The notes under the pieces: generated by a model
The model's database searches: none
Seen by the model: the letters and a program-made list of their open reading frames with translations, nothing else
What the model was told of the DNA's origin: nothing
Part shown: one piece after another, positions 8,006-16,700 of the stretch
Position numbering within the stretch: the first letter of the stretch is position 1
Layout of the letters: the number at the start of each line of letters is the position of its first letter
Source of the DNA: a virus
Strand: one strand, 5' to 3'
IMG/VR virus record: IMGVR_UViG_3300025155_000024
Coordinates: 1-33,274 of that record
Length of the DNA stretch: 33,274 nt
Position numbers and translations under genes: made by a program

Positions 8006-8938
8006 TTGGCTACAACTCCGTTACAGCTTAGTACCGTCAACCACTCAATAGTCATCCCGACAGTATGGGAGCCGATGTTCGAATTCACGGCAAACCAGCC
8101 TCGTGGGTTGGCTGAGCGAGTGTGGAACATTTCTGATAGGGTCCAGGGAAGTGGGAATACCTATAACCTGACGATTCTACCGGCATATGCTCCAACTGCA
8201 CCGACGGGAACTGCGCCTGACCAGAGCTTTGCTTCTGGTAACGTGATGACATGGGTTGGCGATGATAGCACGAAACAGGCCAACTATGTCACAGTCGGAA
8301 CACCTACCCAGAAGCAGATCAAGTTCCGTCTGAACAACATTGCCATCAAGCTGGATCCGGATATCCAGACATTTAGCGTTTCGGATCTTGCTGAGGCGTA
8401 TACCCCGGTCCTTGCTGAGTCGCTCTATCAAGCGATTGAGCTTGAGCTATTCTACTTGATTGGGAATACGACTCTGTGGCCGTCGAACGCGACGTTCGAG
8501 ATCGGGACGGATGCTACGCCGTTCTCTGAGGCTAACTTCCTGTCTGGTCTTGGGACACTTCTGACCAATGCTAAGGACAAGTTGGCACCTGGTGATAGTG
8601 AGATTTTCGCAGTTTATGACTTGAACCAGATCGACAACGTTCTGAACGTTGGGAACATTGTCAACGCTTCCGTCCGTGGCGAGAAGAACGGCGCTGCGAT
8701 GACCGGTCGGATCAAGACCGTCTACGGTGTTGACTTCATGTTCACCGGGAACGTTCCGACTCAGGGAGCTGGAAACTCCAACTTCCTATTTGCACGTAAG
8801 GCGATGGCATACGGGCGTAAGTCTAATGCCAAGATCGAGACTGATCGTCAGGATTTGATCACCAAGATCATCGCCCACTGCATCTGGGGAGCAAATCAGG
8901 TTCACCAGGTTCTGGGATTCCGTCACCTGACGAACTAG
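8006..8938 (+). CDS. Major capsid protein
   Basis: 310 residues, TTG start directly after the upstream stop, with AAGGAG at 7987-7992. Called as the coat protein from its position after portal and scaffold, its size, and its HK97-fold/P22-coat-like character: N-terminal STVNHSIVIPTVWEPMFEF, a beta-rich middle with VTVGTPTQKQIKFRLNNIAIKLD (about 95-117), a long helix (SDLAEAYTPVLAESLYQAIE, 125-144) and a C-terminal hydrophobic strand/helix (DLITKIIAHCIWGANQVHQV). A strong hairpin follows the gene, fitting a highly expressed transcript. No procapsid protease is seen nearby, as in P22-like assembly. Confidence 0.75.
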   Translation: MATTPLQLSTVNHSIVIPTVWEPMFEFTANQPRGLAERVWNISDRVQGSGNTYNLTILPAYAPTAPTGTAPDQSFASGNVMTWVGDDSTKQANYVTVGTPTQKQIKFRLNNIAIKLDPDIQTFSVSDLAEAYTPVLAESLYQAIELELFYLIGNTTLWPSNATFEIGTDATPFSEANFLSGLGTLLTNAKDKLAPGDSEIFAVYDLNQIDNVLNVGNIVNASVRGEKNGAAMTGRIKTVYGVDFMFTGNVPTQGAGNSNFLFARKAMAYGRKSNAKIETDRQDLITKIIAHCIWGANQVHQVLGFRHLTN

Positions 8939-8959
8939 TAGTTTAACTTAGTTATGCCA

Positions 8960-8990
8960 GTGGTGGGGGGCTTAGAATACCCCCCACCAC
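8960..8990 (+). terminator. Hairpin after the capsid gene
   Basis: Perfect 11-bp GC-rich stem (8960-8970 with 8980-8990) with a 9-base loop, 21 bases after the capsid stop. There is no T-tract, and the next ribosome binding site (AGGAGGGGGA) starts immediately after the stem. It may act as a partial terminator or RNA 3' stabiliser that keeps capsid expression above downstream genes. Confidence 0.5.
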
Positions 8991-9000
8991 AGGAGGGGGA

Positions 9001-10008
9001 ATGAAAGACCAAGAGTTCATCACAGAGGTAGATCCTACTGCCATACGTAGGGAAGATGCCGACGTTAGTGATATTGATACGATCCCATGGAAGTATGCCC
9101 CAGGAGGGCATCTTCTGGTAGACCGTACCTCTCTCATCGTTGGACCGGTCGGTCACAAGAACCCGATCCGTCTTCCTCACCCATATAACAAGGTTAACCA
9201 GCCTTTTGTAGGTAGCTGTTCCAAACCAGGGCCGGGCAATGCTGGATGCTTCTCGTGGAATAGGTGCCCGTTTGCTAGGTGGGCTGAACGCATGAGGGGG
9301 GCTGCCAAAGCTCCCTGGAATGTGATTCTAAGGCTTGGGGCTCAGACTACCGTAGCACCGTGCTACCACAATTATGTAGGTGTAGATCGTAGGGGTTGGC
9401 CAGTCCATGAGGGTGGTGGAATTAGTAAGGGCTGGAGGATCGTTGATAGTAAGACCACAAATCCAACCAAGAATGCTTACTTCACAACGGATCCAATTAC
9501 CGGTACTCGCACAAGGCATGTGGATATTGTGGAGCGTGAGGTTCCAGATCTTGGCCCTATGTATGCAAAGCTTACGAAAGAAGACTGGTCGCTCAAGGAA
9601 GCAGATGACCCAGTAGAGGAGATGTATGATACGGGAAAAGAGCCTTGGGAAGCTGCCACTGGCATGGGAAAACGAGAATGGGGAGATCGAATCCAAGCTG
9701 GTGGAGCAGTTCGAGGTTACAGCCACGGGGAAGGACGTACAGGAACTGAAGGGTATGCTCAGGAAATCGGCGGAGGCGAATACCCAGAGGAAGAGTATCC
9801 TGAACAGGAACCTACCGAAAATCAAGATTACGGATCCCTCGGGGAGGATACACCACGTCCGGTGCGACCGCGAGGACGCCCTAAGGGATCAGGGATGGGG
9901 AAGATTGGCAACAAAGGTGTCCGTAAGAATGCCCATGGCGTCCGAAGAGCTCGCAAGAGCCCTGGGATGGGATCGGAAGGTCCTCCGTCCGGGCAAGAGA
10001 AGCTATAA
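9001..10008 (+). CDS. Four-Cys protein with overprinted tail
   Basis: 335 residues, ATG right behind AGGAGGGGG. Residues 60-125 hold four cysteines (C73, C83, C89, C121) in a compact, Trp-rich region (GNAGCFSWNRCPFARWAERM), so metal or iron-sulphur binding is possible. From about 210 the protein becomes Gly/Glu/Pro-rich and disordered, ending with an AT-hook-like PRGRPKGSG (residues about 291-299) and a basic tail. The last 383 bases also encode the next gene in the +1 frame, so this C-terminal part may be overprinted. Function unknown; not a recognisable virion protein. Confidence 0.6.
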   Translation: MKDQEFITEVDPTAIRREDADVSDIDTIPWKYAPGGHLLVDRTSLIVGPVGHKNPIRLPHPYNKVNQPFVGSCSKPGPGNAGCFSWNRCPFARWAERMRGAAKAPWNVILRLGAQTTVAPCYHNYVGVDRRGWPVHEGGGISKGWRIVDSKTTNPTKNAYFTTDPITGTRTRHVDIVEREVPDLGPMYAKLTKEDWSLKEADDPVEEMYDTGKEPWEAATGMGKREWGDRIQAGGAVRGYSHGEGRTGTEGYAQEIGGGEYPEEEYPEQEPTENQDYGSLGEDTPRPVRPRGRPKGSGMGKIGNKGVRKNAHGVRRARKSPGMGSEGPPSGQEKL

Positions 10009-10042
10009 GTACTCTCAAGGAAATCTAAAGGAGGTAGTGTAA
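9626..10042 (+). CDS. Protein in +1 overlap with upstream gene
   Basis: 138 residues, ATG preceded by GAGGAG (9615-9620) at short spacing. It lies for 383 bases inside the upstream gene and runs on to 10042, immediately before the next start. The sequence looks like a folded globular protein (LPLAWENENGEIESKLVEQF; ITDPSGRIHHVRCDREDALR; ASEELARALGWDRKVLRPGK) rather than a chance reading. Both frames remain open across the overlap, so I regard both as candidate real genes. Function unknown. Confidence 0.6.
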   Translation: MIREKSLGKLPLAWENENGEIESKLVEQFEVTATGKDVQELKGMLRKSAEANTQRKSILNRNLPKIKITDPSGRIHHVRCDREDALRDQGWGRLATKVSVRMPMASEELARALGWDRKVLRPGKRSYKYSQGNLKEVV

Positions 10043-10300
10043 TTGGCTACACAGTTTAACAGTCTTCAGTCGTTTTCTGCAGGTGGTATGACACATACTG
10101 TTTTGGAGCTTAAGCTAATCACCTCAGGAACAACGGTGACTTATACCCTAACGAATTTAGCACCAGTTGCCATCACGTTCTACAATAAAACTACGGGTGC
10201 GCTTCCATCTGGAGGGACATTTGTGGAATCTACTGGCGTTTATACGTCACCGACTATGGTCGTAAATGATGTGTGTGAGGTTGTGTTTACTACTAGGTAA
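10043..10300 (+). CDS. Small beta-rich virion protein (predicted)
   Basis: 85 residues, TTG start, with AAAGGAGGT (10027-10035) 7 bases upstream. The composition (Thr, Val, Ser, Gly) and alternating pattern (TVLELKLITSGTTVTYTLTN) suggest a beta-sandwich domain such as a decoration or fibre protein. It starts with the same MAT dipeptide pattern and TTG GCT ACA start as the capsid gene. Located in the structural block; no specific family recognised. Confidence 0.5.
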   Translation: MATQFNSLQSFSAGGMTHTVLELKLITSGTTVTYTLTNLAPVAITFYNKTTGALPSGGTFVESTGVYTSPTMVVNDVCEVVFTTR

Positions 10301-10307
10301 ACTGTCC

Positions 10308-10493
10308 ATGCCCCGTAAGAATCCAGAGCGAGTAGAGCACAAGTACCTGTCATGGAGAGACGTTTTCACTAAAAAGAAAATGGTGATAGATGAGTCTTTT
10401 AGCAGACCTGGACATCGTAGCCGACAGGACAAGCAGAGCAGCAAAAATTATCAGGCTCGCAGAGAGGCCGTCCGTCGAAGTCAATCCAGATGA
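10308..10493 (+). CDS. Small basic hypothetical protein
   Basis: 61 residues from ATG 10308; only a weak AGGT precedes it. Very basic (MPRKNPERVEHKYLSWRDVF, then SRPGHRSRQDKQSSKNYQAR). The last 104 bases overlap the next small gene in the +1 frame. The first half looks protein-like while the second half is low in complexity, which could mean that only the downstream frame is under strong selection there. Confidence 0.35.
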   Translation: MPRKNPERVEHKYLSWRDVFTKKKMVIDESFSRPGHRSRQDKQSSKNYQARREAVRRSQSR

Positions 10494-10617
10494 TGATGAC
10501 ATAAAGTTCACACTCAGGGAGGAAGATAAAAACTCGATTCGGTCCAGGTCTGATCCCCTCCTACGGGAGGCAAACCAAGCATGGAATCGAGTCAAGTCCG
10601 TCGTTACTGGAATTTAG
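10390..10617 (+). CDS. Small hypothetical protein
   Basis: 75 residues, ATG with only a modest GGTGAT site upstream. Helical and charged (DIVADRTSRAAKIIRLAERP; REEDKNSIRSRSDPLLREAN). It starts inside the previous small gene and ends 56 bases before the next one. No family recognised. Confidence 0.45.
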   Translation: MSLLADLDIVADRTSRAAKIIRLAERPSVEVNPDDDDIKFTLREEDKNSIRSRSDPLLREANQAWNRVKSVVTGI

Positions 10618-10673
10618 TAAACCGATGAAATATATTGAGGGTGAAGTCCTAGCACTAGGAAGGAGCAGAGTAA

Positions 10674-11153
10674 ATGGCACGTGAATATACCGTAGGAGGA
10701 AGCAACATCACAGTGGCTGGGGCAACCACCCTAATCTCTATTAGGCCCAGCACAACACTCGCGCTTGAGATTCTGAGAATGTGGGTGGCGTTTTCTGGTA
10801 ACGCTACAAGCGCCCAGACTAGGATCCGCGTTGAGATGCAGAGCGGTACAGCACCGACGCTTACCGGCGCGACACCTCAGAAGCTCAAGCAAGGGGATCC
10901 AACCAGTGGGATCGTCAGCGGTACGACTGGAGCTGCTGGGACTACGGGGATCAACGCAAGCGTGGAGGCGGGGACCAAGGCAGCCATTTGGGATGACGCC
11001 TTCAACCATCTCAACGGATGGCTGTGGGTCCCGACGCCGAGGGAGACGCTAATCCTTCCGGCTGGAGGATCGGCCTTGGGTCTGTTCTTCCCCGCAGCAC
11101 CTGGTACGCTGACCGGATGGTCGTTCGGTCTCAACTTCGCAGAGCTTGGCTAA
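10674..11153 (+). CDS. Predicted small virion protein, beta-rich
   Basis: 159 residues, ATG with AAGGAG upstream. Ala/Thr/Gly-rich with alternating hydrophobic strands (MAREYTVGGSNITVAGATTL; LEILRMWVAFSGNATSAQTR; WLWVPTPRETLILPAGGSAL; WSFGLNFAELG), which fits a beta-sandwich structural protein such as a head decoration or connector-associated protein. A strong hairpin follows, marking the end of the capsid transcription unit before the receptor-binding block. Confidence 0.5.
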   Translation: MAREYTVGGSNITVAGATTLISIRPSTTLALEILRMWVAFSGNATSAQTRIRVEMQSGTAPTLTGATPQKLKQGDPTSGIVSGTTGAAGTTGINASVEAGTKAAIWDDAFNHLNGWLWVPTPRETLILPAGGSALGLFFPAAPGTLTGWSFGLNFAELG

Positions 11154-11161
11154 TAGACCAT

Positions 11162-11193
11162 GAGACGGTCCGAGACAAAACTCGGACCGTCTC
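11162..11193 (+). terminator. Strong hairpin, probable terminator
   Basis: A perfect 13-bp stem (11162-11174 with 11181-11193) and a 6-base ACAAAA loop, lying between the 159-residue virion gene and the GC-richer receptor-binding block. The T-run expected of an intrinsic terminator is missing, so it may be a processing or stability element. It coincides with the shift in base composition. Confidence 0.55.
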
Positions 11194-11210
11194 TAGGAAT
11201 CGTATAACCG

Positions 11211-11930
11211 ATGGCACTGGGCGGGTCTCTCGTAGGGGCTGCACTGCACTCCAACTCGGACGCGAGCGTCTACACCTATGCCTCCGCTACCTACTCGAAC
11301 AACCAACTCTACCTTCTCTACACGTGTAGCTCGATAGCGACCGGCACGGCCCCTAGCGTAACCAGCGTGACTGGTGGGGGTCTCACTTGGGTCGAGGTCA
11401 CGGCTGCTGGTGGGCTTCCCTATTCAGGAACGGTGCGCCGCATCCAGGTGTTCCGCGCTCTCGTCACGAGTGGGGCCGGGCCAGGTGCGCTGACGATCAA
11501 CCTCAACGGAACCTCCACGCAGATGGACGCCATCGTCATGGAGATGACTGGAATGGACACGAGCGGGACAAACGGTTCTGGGGCCATCGTTCAAACCGCA
11601 ACGGCCACGGGGGTCGCAAATGAACTAATAATCACGCTCGGCTCGTTCGGAAACTCCAACAACCGACCCGTGGCTGGAATAGGGTACAGGGCCAACACGA
11701 CAGGTACGCAAGAAGCAGGTTATACGCTGATTCAGACCGCAGGTCACAACCTCCCTATTGGAGGCTCGATCGTGTTCTGGCATGTCGCCACAGCGGAGCT
11801 GACGCCGAGCGCGAGCGGCTGGGGCGCGGTCGAGAACGGCGGCATCGCCATCGAGATCAAGGCGGCAGCCGAGGAGCCGACAATGCCCTATAATCCGTGG
11901 CTCTCTAGGGGTCCGATCACGGCGCAATAA
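11211..11930 (+). CDS. Beta-sandwich virion surface protein
   Basis: 239 residues, ATG start with no strong ribosome binding site visible. Gly/Thr/Ser-rich beta strands (GGGLTWVEVTAAGG; RRIQVFRALVTSG; QMDAIVMEMTGMD; NELIITLGSFG) form a domain that recurs at the N-terminus of the large propeller protein encoded downstream, so both are probably parts of the same adhesion apparatus. Codons end in G or C, and TCG/GCG are used more often than in the capsid and hub genes. The end is a short Pro/Ser/Arg tail (NPWLSRGPITAQ). Likely tail fibre or surface accessory protein. Confidence 0.55.
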   Translation: MALGGSLVGAALHSNSDASVYTYASATYSNNQLYLLYTCSSIATGTAPSVTSVTGGGLTWVEVTAAGGLPYSGTVRRIQVFRALVTSGAGPGALTINLNGTSTQMDAIVMEMTGMDTSGTNGSGAIVQTATATGVANELIITLGSFGNSNNRPVAGIGYRANTTGTQEAGYTLIQTAGHNLPIGGSIVFWHVATAELTPSASGWGAVENGGIAIEIKAAAEEPTMPYNPWLSRGPITAQ

Positions 11931-13733
11931 ATGGCGATCTACTACCAACCACCGCAGCCATTCTTAGGGAGTCGGCAACCTCTAGAGGGTAGGAAGCTGA
12001 CGCCGGACTCCACGGACAACCCACCGTTCGGCGGGAGGCGACTCCTCTGGACGGTCCTCGCAGCCTGGCAACTCGTCGCGCCGCCGCTCCAACTGAGGCC
12101 AGGAATCGTTCCCGAAGCCGCAGCGGTCGAAGCGCCGGTTCTCTCGTCTCGTCCATGGTTCCCTGCCGTCATCGCTTCGTGGCAGGCCGAAGTACCGGCC
12201 TCCACCCAGAGACGCATATTGCCGCCGGAGTCTGCCCCGGACGATCCGCCGTTCGGATCTCGGCCTTGGCTCGGTTCCGTTCTCTCAAGCTGGCAATTCG
12301 ATCTCAAACCGGAAGCGGCTCCGAGGCGAGTCGTACCGGAGGAGGCGGGACCGCCAGCGGACGATCTGCCGTTCGGTCTCCGACCCTGGCTTAGCGCCGT
12401 CTCTGATTATTGGAACCAACCCGGTCCGCTCCCGGCCAGACCTCGCCTCACTCCGATCCTCTGTGGCGGCATCAGGAGCGCGAGCGGCACGATCACATAC
12501 CAGAACAACGAACACGGCGACACGACCTCGGACGGCATCCCAGGCTCATACAGCTTCATCGACATCTCTAAAAAGATGCCGCTGGAGTTGGTCGAGCTTG
12601 GGGCCCTCGGCTCTCAGAAGCTCTTTGATGCGGTATCGAACATCAACAACGGCGGCACATGCCCCGAACCGACTTCGTTCATCGCAGAAGACTCAACGGT
12701 GGTCTTCCGCTCCACGAAGACGTTCCAGGTTTCGGCGACGGGAGCCATTGGACGCTCGACACGACTTGGGCGTAAGGAGGGCACTGGCCTCAAGGCCGGG
12801 GGCAGCCACGGCATAAAGATGTACGCCAGTCCGAACTCCTTCGTCTTCCGAGGTCTCACTGAAATCTACGACAGCCACATCATCAACGTCTCATCGGGCT
12901 TTGGGAGCATCAGTTTCTTTCCCGCAGTCGATGACACTGGGGAGCTGATCGGTTCGATCTTCGAGAACCCAGTCGGATTAATCGGGTCCCTTGGTACCGC
13001 AACCTTCCGCCTGAGCAACATCTTCGATTGCACCTTTGTCCACAAGCCTAGCATCGCCAATGCCATGTCCATCAACGTAAACCACATGGAGCAGGTGACC
13101 TTCGTGTGCGTCGCTGGTGGGACCGTGTGCCTGCCGTTCACCGGAACCCTGCAAGCGCGTGACATCTTCTTCGCGGGATCCCCTTCCAGTTGGGACCTAA
13201 GACCGCAGAACGCGGCGGCTGGCGGGACGATACGTAATCCCACATGGAGTCGCGTTGTCCCGCAGATCGGGCCTTCGGTCACCACCTCCACATACGAGAC
13301 CTGGGATTATGGTGTGCTCATAGAGGATAAGACCACGGCTGCACCGCTTGCGGGCCTTGCTGTTGAGTTGTTGGACAAAGACGACGTAACGGTAGTCGAT
13401 ACCACGACAGACGCCACCGGCCAGATAGATTTTGACGCTCTTGGGGCGATAGAGTTCGGAACCGAGTTGTATAAGAACTGCGTGGTGGTCGTGCAGCACG
13501 CGGCTGGGGTTCCCGAGACTCCATCGTATAGGGGACCGTGGACTCTGAAGGTGAACCACAAGGGCACAATCAATCCAGCCTACGAGACCTACGAGCGGAA
13601 GATCGACTGGCCGTATGAGGACTATGCCTACGGAAGACAGTACAAGAAAGTCAACATGGTGGTTTCACTCGGACCACCTCCAGGGCCGGTTCCAGAGCCT
13701 CCGGTAGGGTGGATTGAGAAAGTAGGGTCATAG
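11931..13733 (+). CDS. Tail-spike-like protein with Trp-Gln repeats
   Basis: 600 residues, ATG directly after the previous stop. Residues 28-175 are four imperfect repeats of 37-40 residues built around [F/S]GxRPWLxxVLxxWQ and a closing Arg-Pro-Glu segment (Trp pairs at 40/46, 76/84, 113/121, 153/161). The middle (about 180-450) is Gly/Ser/Asn-rich with regular short strands, consistent with a right-handed beta-helix. Residues about 460-570 resemble an Ig-like or carboxypeptidase-regulatory domain (GVLIEDKTTAAPLAGLAVEL). This architecture fits a receptor-binding spike or fibre. It shares the high GC of its upstream neighbour and overlaps the GTG of the next gene by one base. Confidence 0.6.
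   Translation: MAIYYQPPQPFLGSRQPLEGRKLTPDSTDNPPFGGRRLLWTVLAAWQLVAPPLQLRPGIVPEAAAVEAPVLSSRPWFPAVIASWQAEVPASTQRRILPPESAPDDPPFGSRPWLGSVLSSWQFDLKPEAAPRRVVPEEAGPPADDLPFGLRPWLSAVSDYWNQPGPLPARPRLTPILCGGIRSASGTITYQNNEHGDTTSDGIPGSYSFIDISKKMPLELVELGALGSQKLFDAVSNINNGGTCPEPTSFIAEDSTVVFRSTKTFQVSATGAIGRSTRLGRKEGTGLKAGGSHGIKMYASPNSFVFRGLTEIYDSHIINVSSGFGSISFFPAVDDTGELIGSIFENPVGLIGSLGTATFRLSNIFDCTFVHKPSIANAMSINVNHMEQVTFVCVAGGTVCLPFTGTLQARDIFFAGSPSSWDLRPQNAAAGGTIRNPTWSRVVPQIGPSVTTSTYETWDYGVLIEDKTTAAPLAGLAVELLDKDDVTVVDTTTDATGQIDFDALGAIEFGTELYKNCVVVVQHAAGVPETPSYRGPWTLKVNHKGTINPAYETYERKIDWPYEDYAYGRQYKKVNMVVSLGPPPGPVPEPPVGWIEKVGS
12012..12455 (+). repeat. Coding repeats of about 37-40 residues, four copies
   Basis: Four diverged protein-level repeats in the N-terminal part of the 600-residue spike-like protein. 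Conserved positions are PPFG, RPW, a hydrophobic run with VL or VI, WQ, and a later RR-PE. A partial unit (FLGSRQPLEGRKLTP) precedes them. The DNA copies have diverged, so the duplication is old and probably retained for function. Confidence 0.75.
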
Positions 13734-16700
13734 TGGCACTACCAACCTGGGCGAATCTTGGACCAGCAAGTGGTGGTACGGGTTCGATTACCGTAAACTG
13801 GCCAAACAACTATGCCACGAATGATATTGGGCTTCTGATATGCCAGTCGTCCAACGAAACAGTTACTGAGACAAGCGGTGGGTGGACTCAGGTTGTAAAC
13901 TCACCACAGGGTACTGGGACCGCTGGTGCTCCACTGTCAACGAGGATCACGATGTTCTGGAAGCGGGCAACTGGTTCCCCTCCAGATGATCCAGAACCAC
14001 CGGCCCAGCTTGCAGATGCTGGAGACCACGTAAACGGGATCATAGCAGTCATTCGTGGGTGTCCGATCACTGGGAACCCAATACACATCACATCTGGTGG
14101 TGTGGATGCTGTTTCTGATACGAGCCTGAACATTACTGGGCCGACAACCACAATTGACGAGTGCCTTGTGATTATAGCGGCCTGTCATGGTCTCGATGTT
14201 CCAGACCCACATTGGTCTGGTGAATCAGCTCCAAACCTAAGCGGTCTTATTGAGCGCTACGACAAGTCCATCACGATTGGGAATGGCGGCGGTACAGCCA
14301 TATGGAGCGCGACACTACCAAGTAAGGGACCAGTAGGTAATTTCGAGGCGACCGGTGTAGCGGCGACACTCAAGGCGTATATGGTAGTTGCCTTTATACC
14401 GAAGCCTAAGCTTCTGAATACGGACCTCATTGAGGGAAACACCGGCCCGTGGGTCCCGTGTAATTATGGTGGTGGTGGGACGTTCACTATGTGTGTCGGT
14501 GGCCCGGACGGAACGATCATCACGGCAAGCAACTTGGCTGGTATCTATATCAGCAGAGACCGTGGAGATAGCTGGACCCCGATAGGGAACAAACATGGGT
14601 TCAACGACCAGTTCGTGGCGGCGGTGGCATTCGATCCGGTGGATGCCAAGATCATCCATGCAGCTACATCCCATGGGATCTATGGGACAGTTGATGGTGG
14701 ATCCAGCTGGTCCAAGAGACCAACTGGAGTCACACCAGAGCCATGGATAGCAGATATCCTACCAGCTGCGTCGGATCCGAATATCGTCTATGCAGCCTAT
14801 CACGATGACTTTGATGACCCGGATACCGGGATTCTAAAGAGCACAGATCGTGGCCTGACGTTCCAGGATGTTGTGGATGATCTTCCCACAAATCCACCCA
14901 CCGGCCTAAGGGTTCTGAGGCTGTGGGTTAATACACAGAACCCGGACATTCTCTACATCGTTTCTGGACGGCACGATTTCAACAAGACCGCAGAGGACTC
15001 GATCTGGAAGAGCACGAATGGCGGCGTAAACTGGACGAGGATCAGTGGACCACTGGAGGCGCTGGGCGTCGTGTGGGACTGTTATATGGACCGGAACACC
15101 CCGACAACCTTGTGGGCCACGATCTACACGGGCGACCCATACACAACTCCGTTCAGTTGGGCCGGGTCCACTCACGTTTCTCTGGACTCGGGTGCTACCT
15201 GGACCCAGAAGTCTACCCACACAGGTAGCATCATGGTCAAGTACGGAAGCTCCAACGTGATCTGGTGCTCTGATAACAAAAGAAACTTTGGGGCTGCTGA
15301 GGAAGGTTTCTGGGAGTCTACCGACACCGGAGACACGTGGATCAAGAAAAGCAACCTAGGAGACTACGACTGTGGTTGGCAGTCTAATCCTGACCGCTCA
15401 TATGGATCCTCGCTGTACGGAGTTCCCCATACGTTTGGTCAGGATCTCTCGGATCCAAACAGTGTGTACCAAATCAGCGACCAGTTTGTCCATGGATCGT
15501 TTGATGGGGGAGATGTCTTCCGAAACTTCTATACGTACCAGGTTCCTGGAGGGACATGGACAACTCGTAGGGTCGAGAATCTGACCATAGCTGATATCAG
15601 GATCAGTCCAGCCAACAAAAGCATCATCTACAGCGGAGCCTACGACACAGGAATTTGGAGGAGCATTGATGGGGGGTATAGCTGGGAGATATGCAACTCC
15701 CCAGACTTCACAGAAGACTGGAATGGCGAGGGCGGGAACACCTGTACCATCATGCCAGACCCGGCCAGGAGCAATTTTGTGTGGGCTGCACATGGCAGAA
15801 CCGAGATTACAGCCAACCTCGTTAAGAGCAACGATACCGGTGAGGCAGGAAGCTGGTTTGCCACTACTGGGATCCCGGCGAATCGGTTCGTGTATGGTCT
15901 ATCTCTTGATAAGAGAAGCCTGGTTTCCTCAAGGATCCTGTTTGTAACCGCTGGGTTTAATGATGACAAGACCGGTGGCGTCTACAAGAGCACTGACGAT
16001 GGGATAACGTGGACACTCGTTCTCTCTGGGGCAGCGGATGCTGCACCCAGAGTCACGGCTATAGACGCTGTTGATTCCAACCTAATATATGCTGGTGGTG
16101 AGGGTGGATTCTGGAGGTCCACCACTGGTGGGGGATCTGGATCGTGGACTCTACTAAGTACCCCTTCGGATTTTGTTGGGACTACTGGTACCAGCAGCCT
16201 TGGTACTCTTACTTGGACTGGAGTTGCATGGATTGAAGCAGATCCCACTGTGGCGAACAGGGTATATGTCTGTGCATATGGGACCTCTACCGACAGGGGG
16301 TTATATCGTAGCGATGACCGGGGTGACACATGGACCAAAATCTACAGTGGTGACTTCATACGTCGATGTGCGATACACCCAACCAACTCAGACCATATCT
16401 TCGTGGCCTCTGGTGCTTCTACGACGGCTCCTTCATCCTCCTCATACCTATCCAGTGGGATTCTGAGAAGCATTGACGGTGGGACCACGTGGAGGTCCGT
16501 AAACGACAACCTAGCATGGACGCTAGCCGGTCCCATTGCAGTCGGTCCAGGGATGCCATACACAGTCTTTATAGGATCCATGGGTGGCGGATTCTTCAAG
16601 AGACAGTTTGATACCCTCTGGTGGAATGAAAAGGTGGTTCAGATGATGTCGCCCATCGAGAAGACGGGAACCCTGATTTCCGTTACGGAGAAAACCGGGA

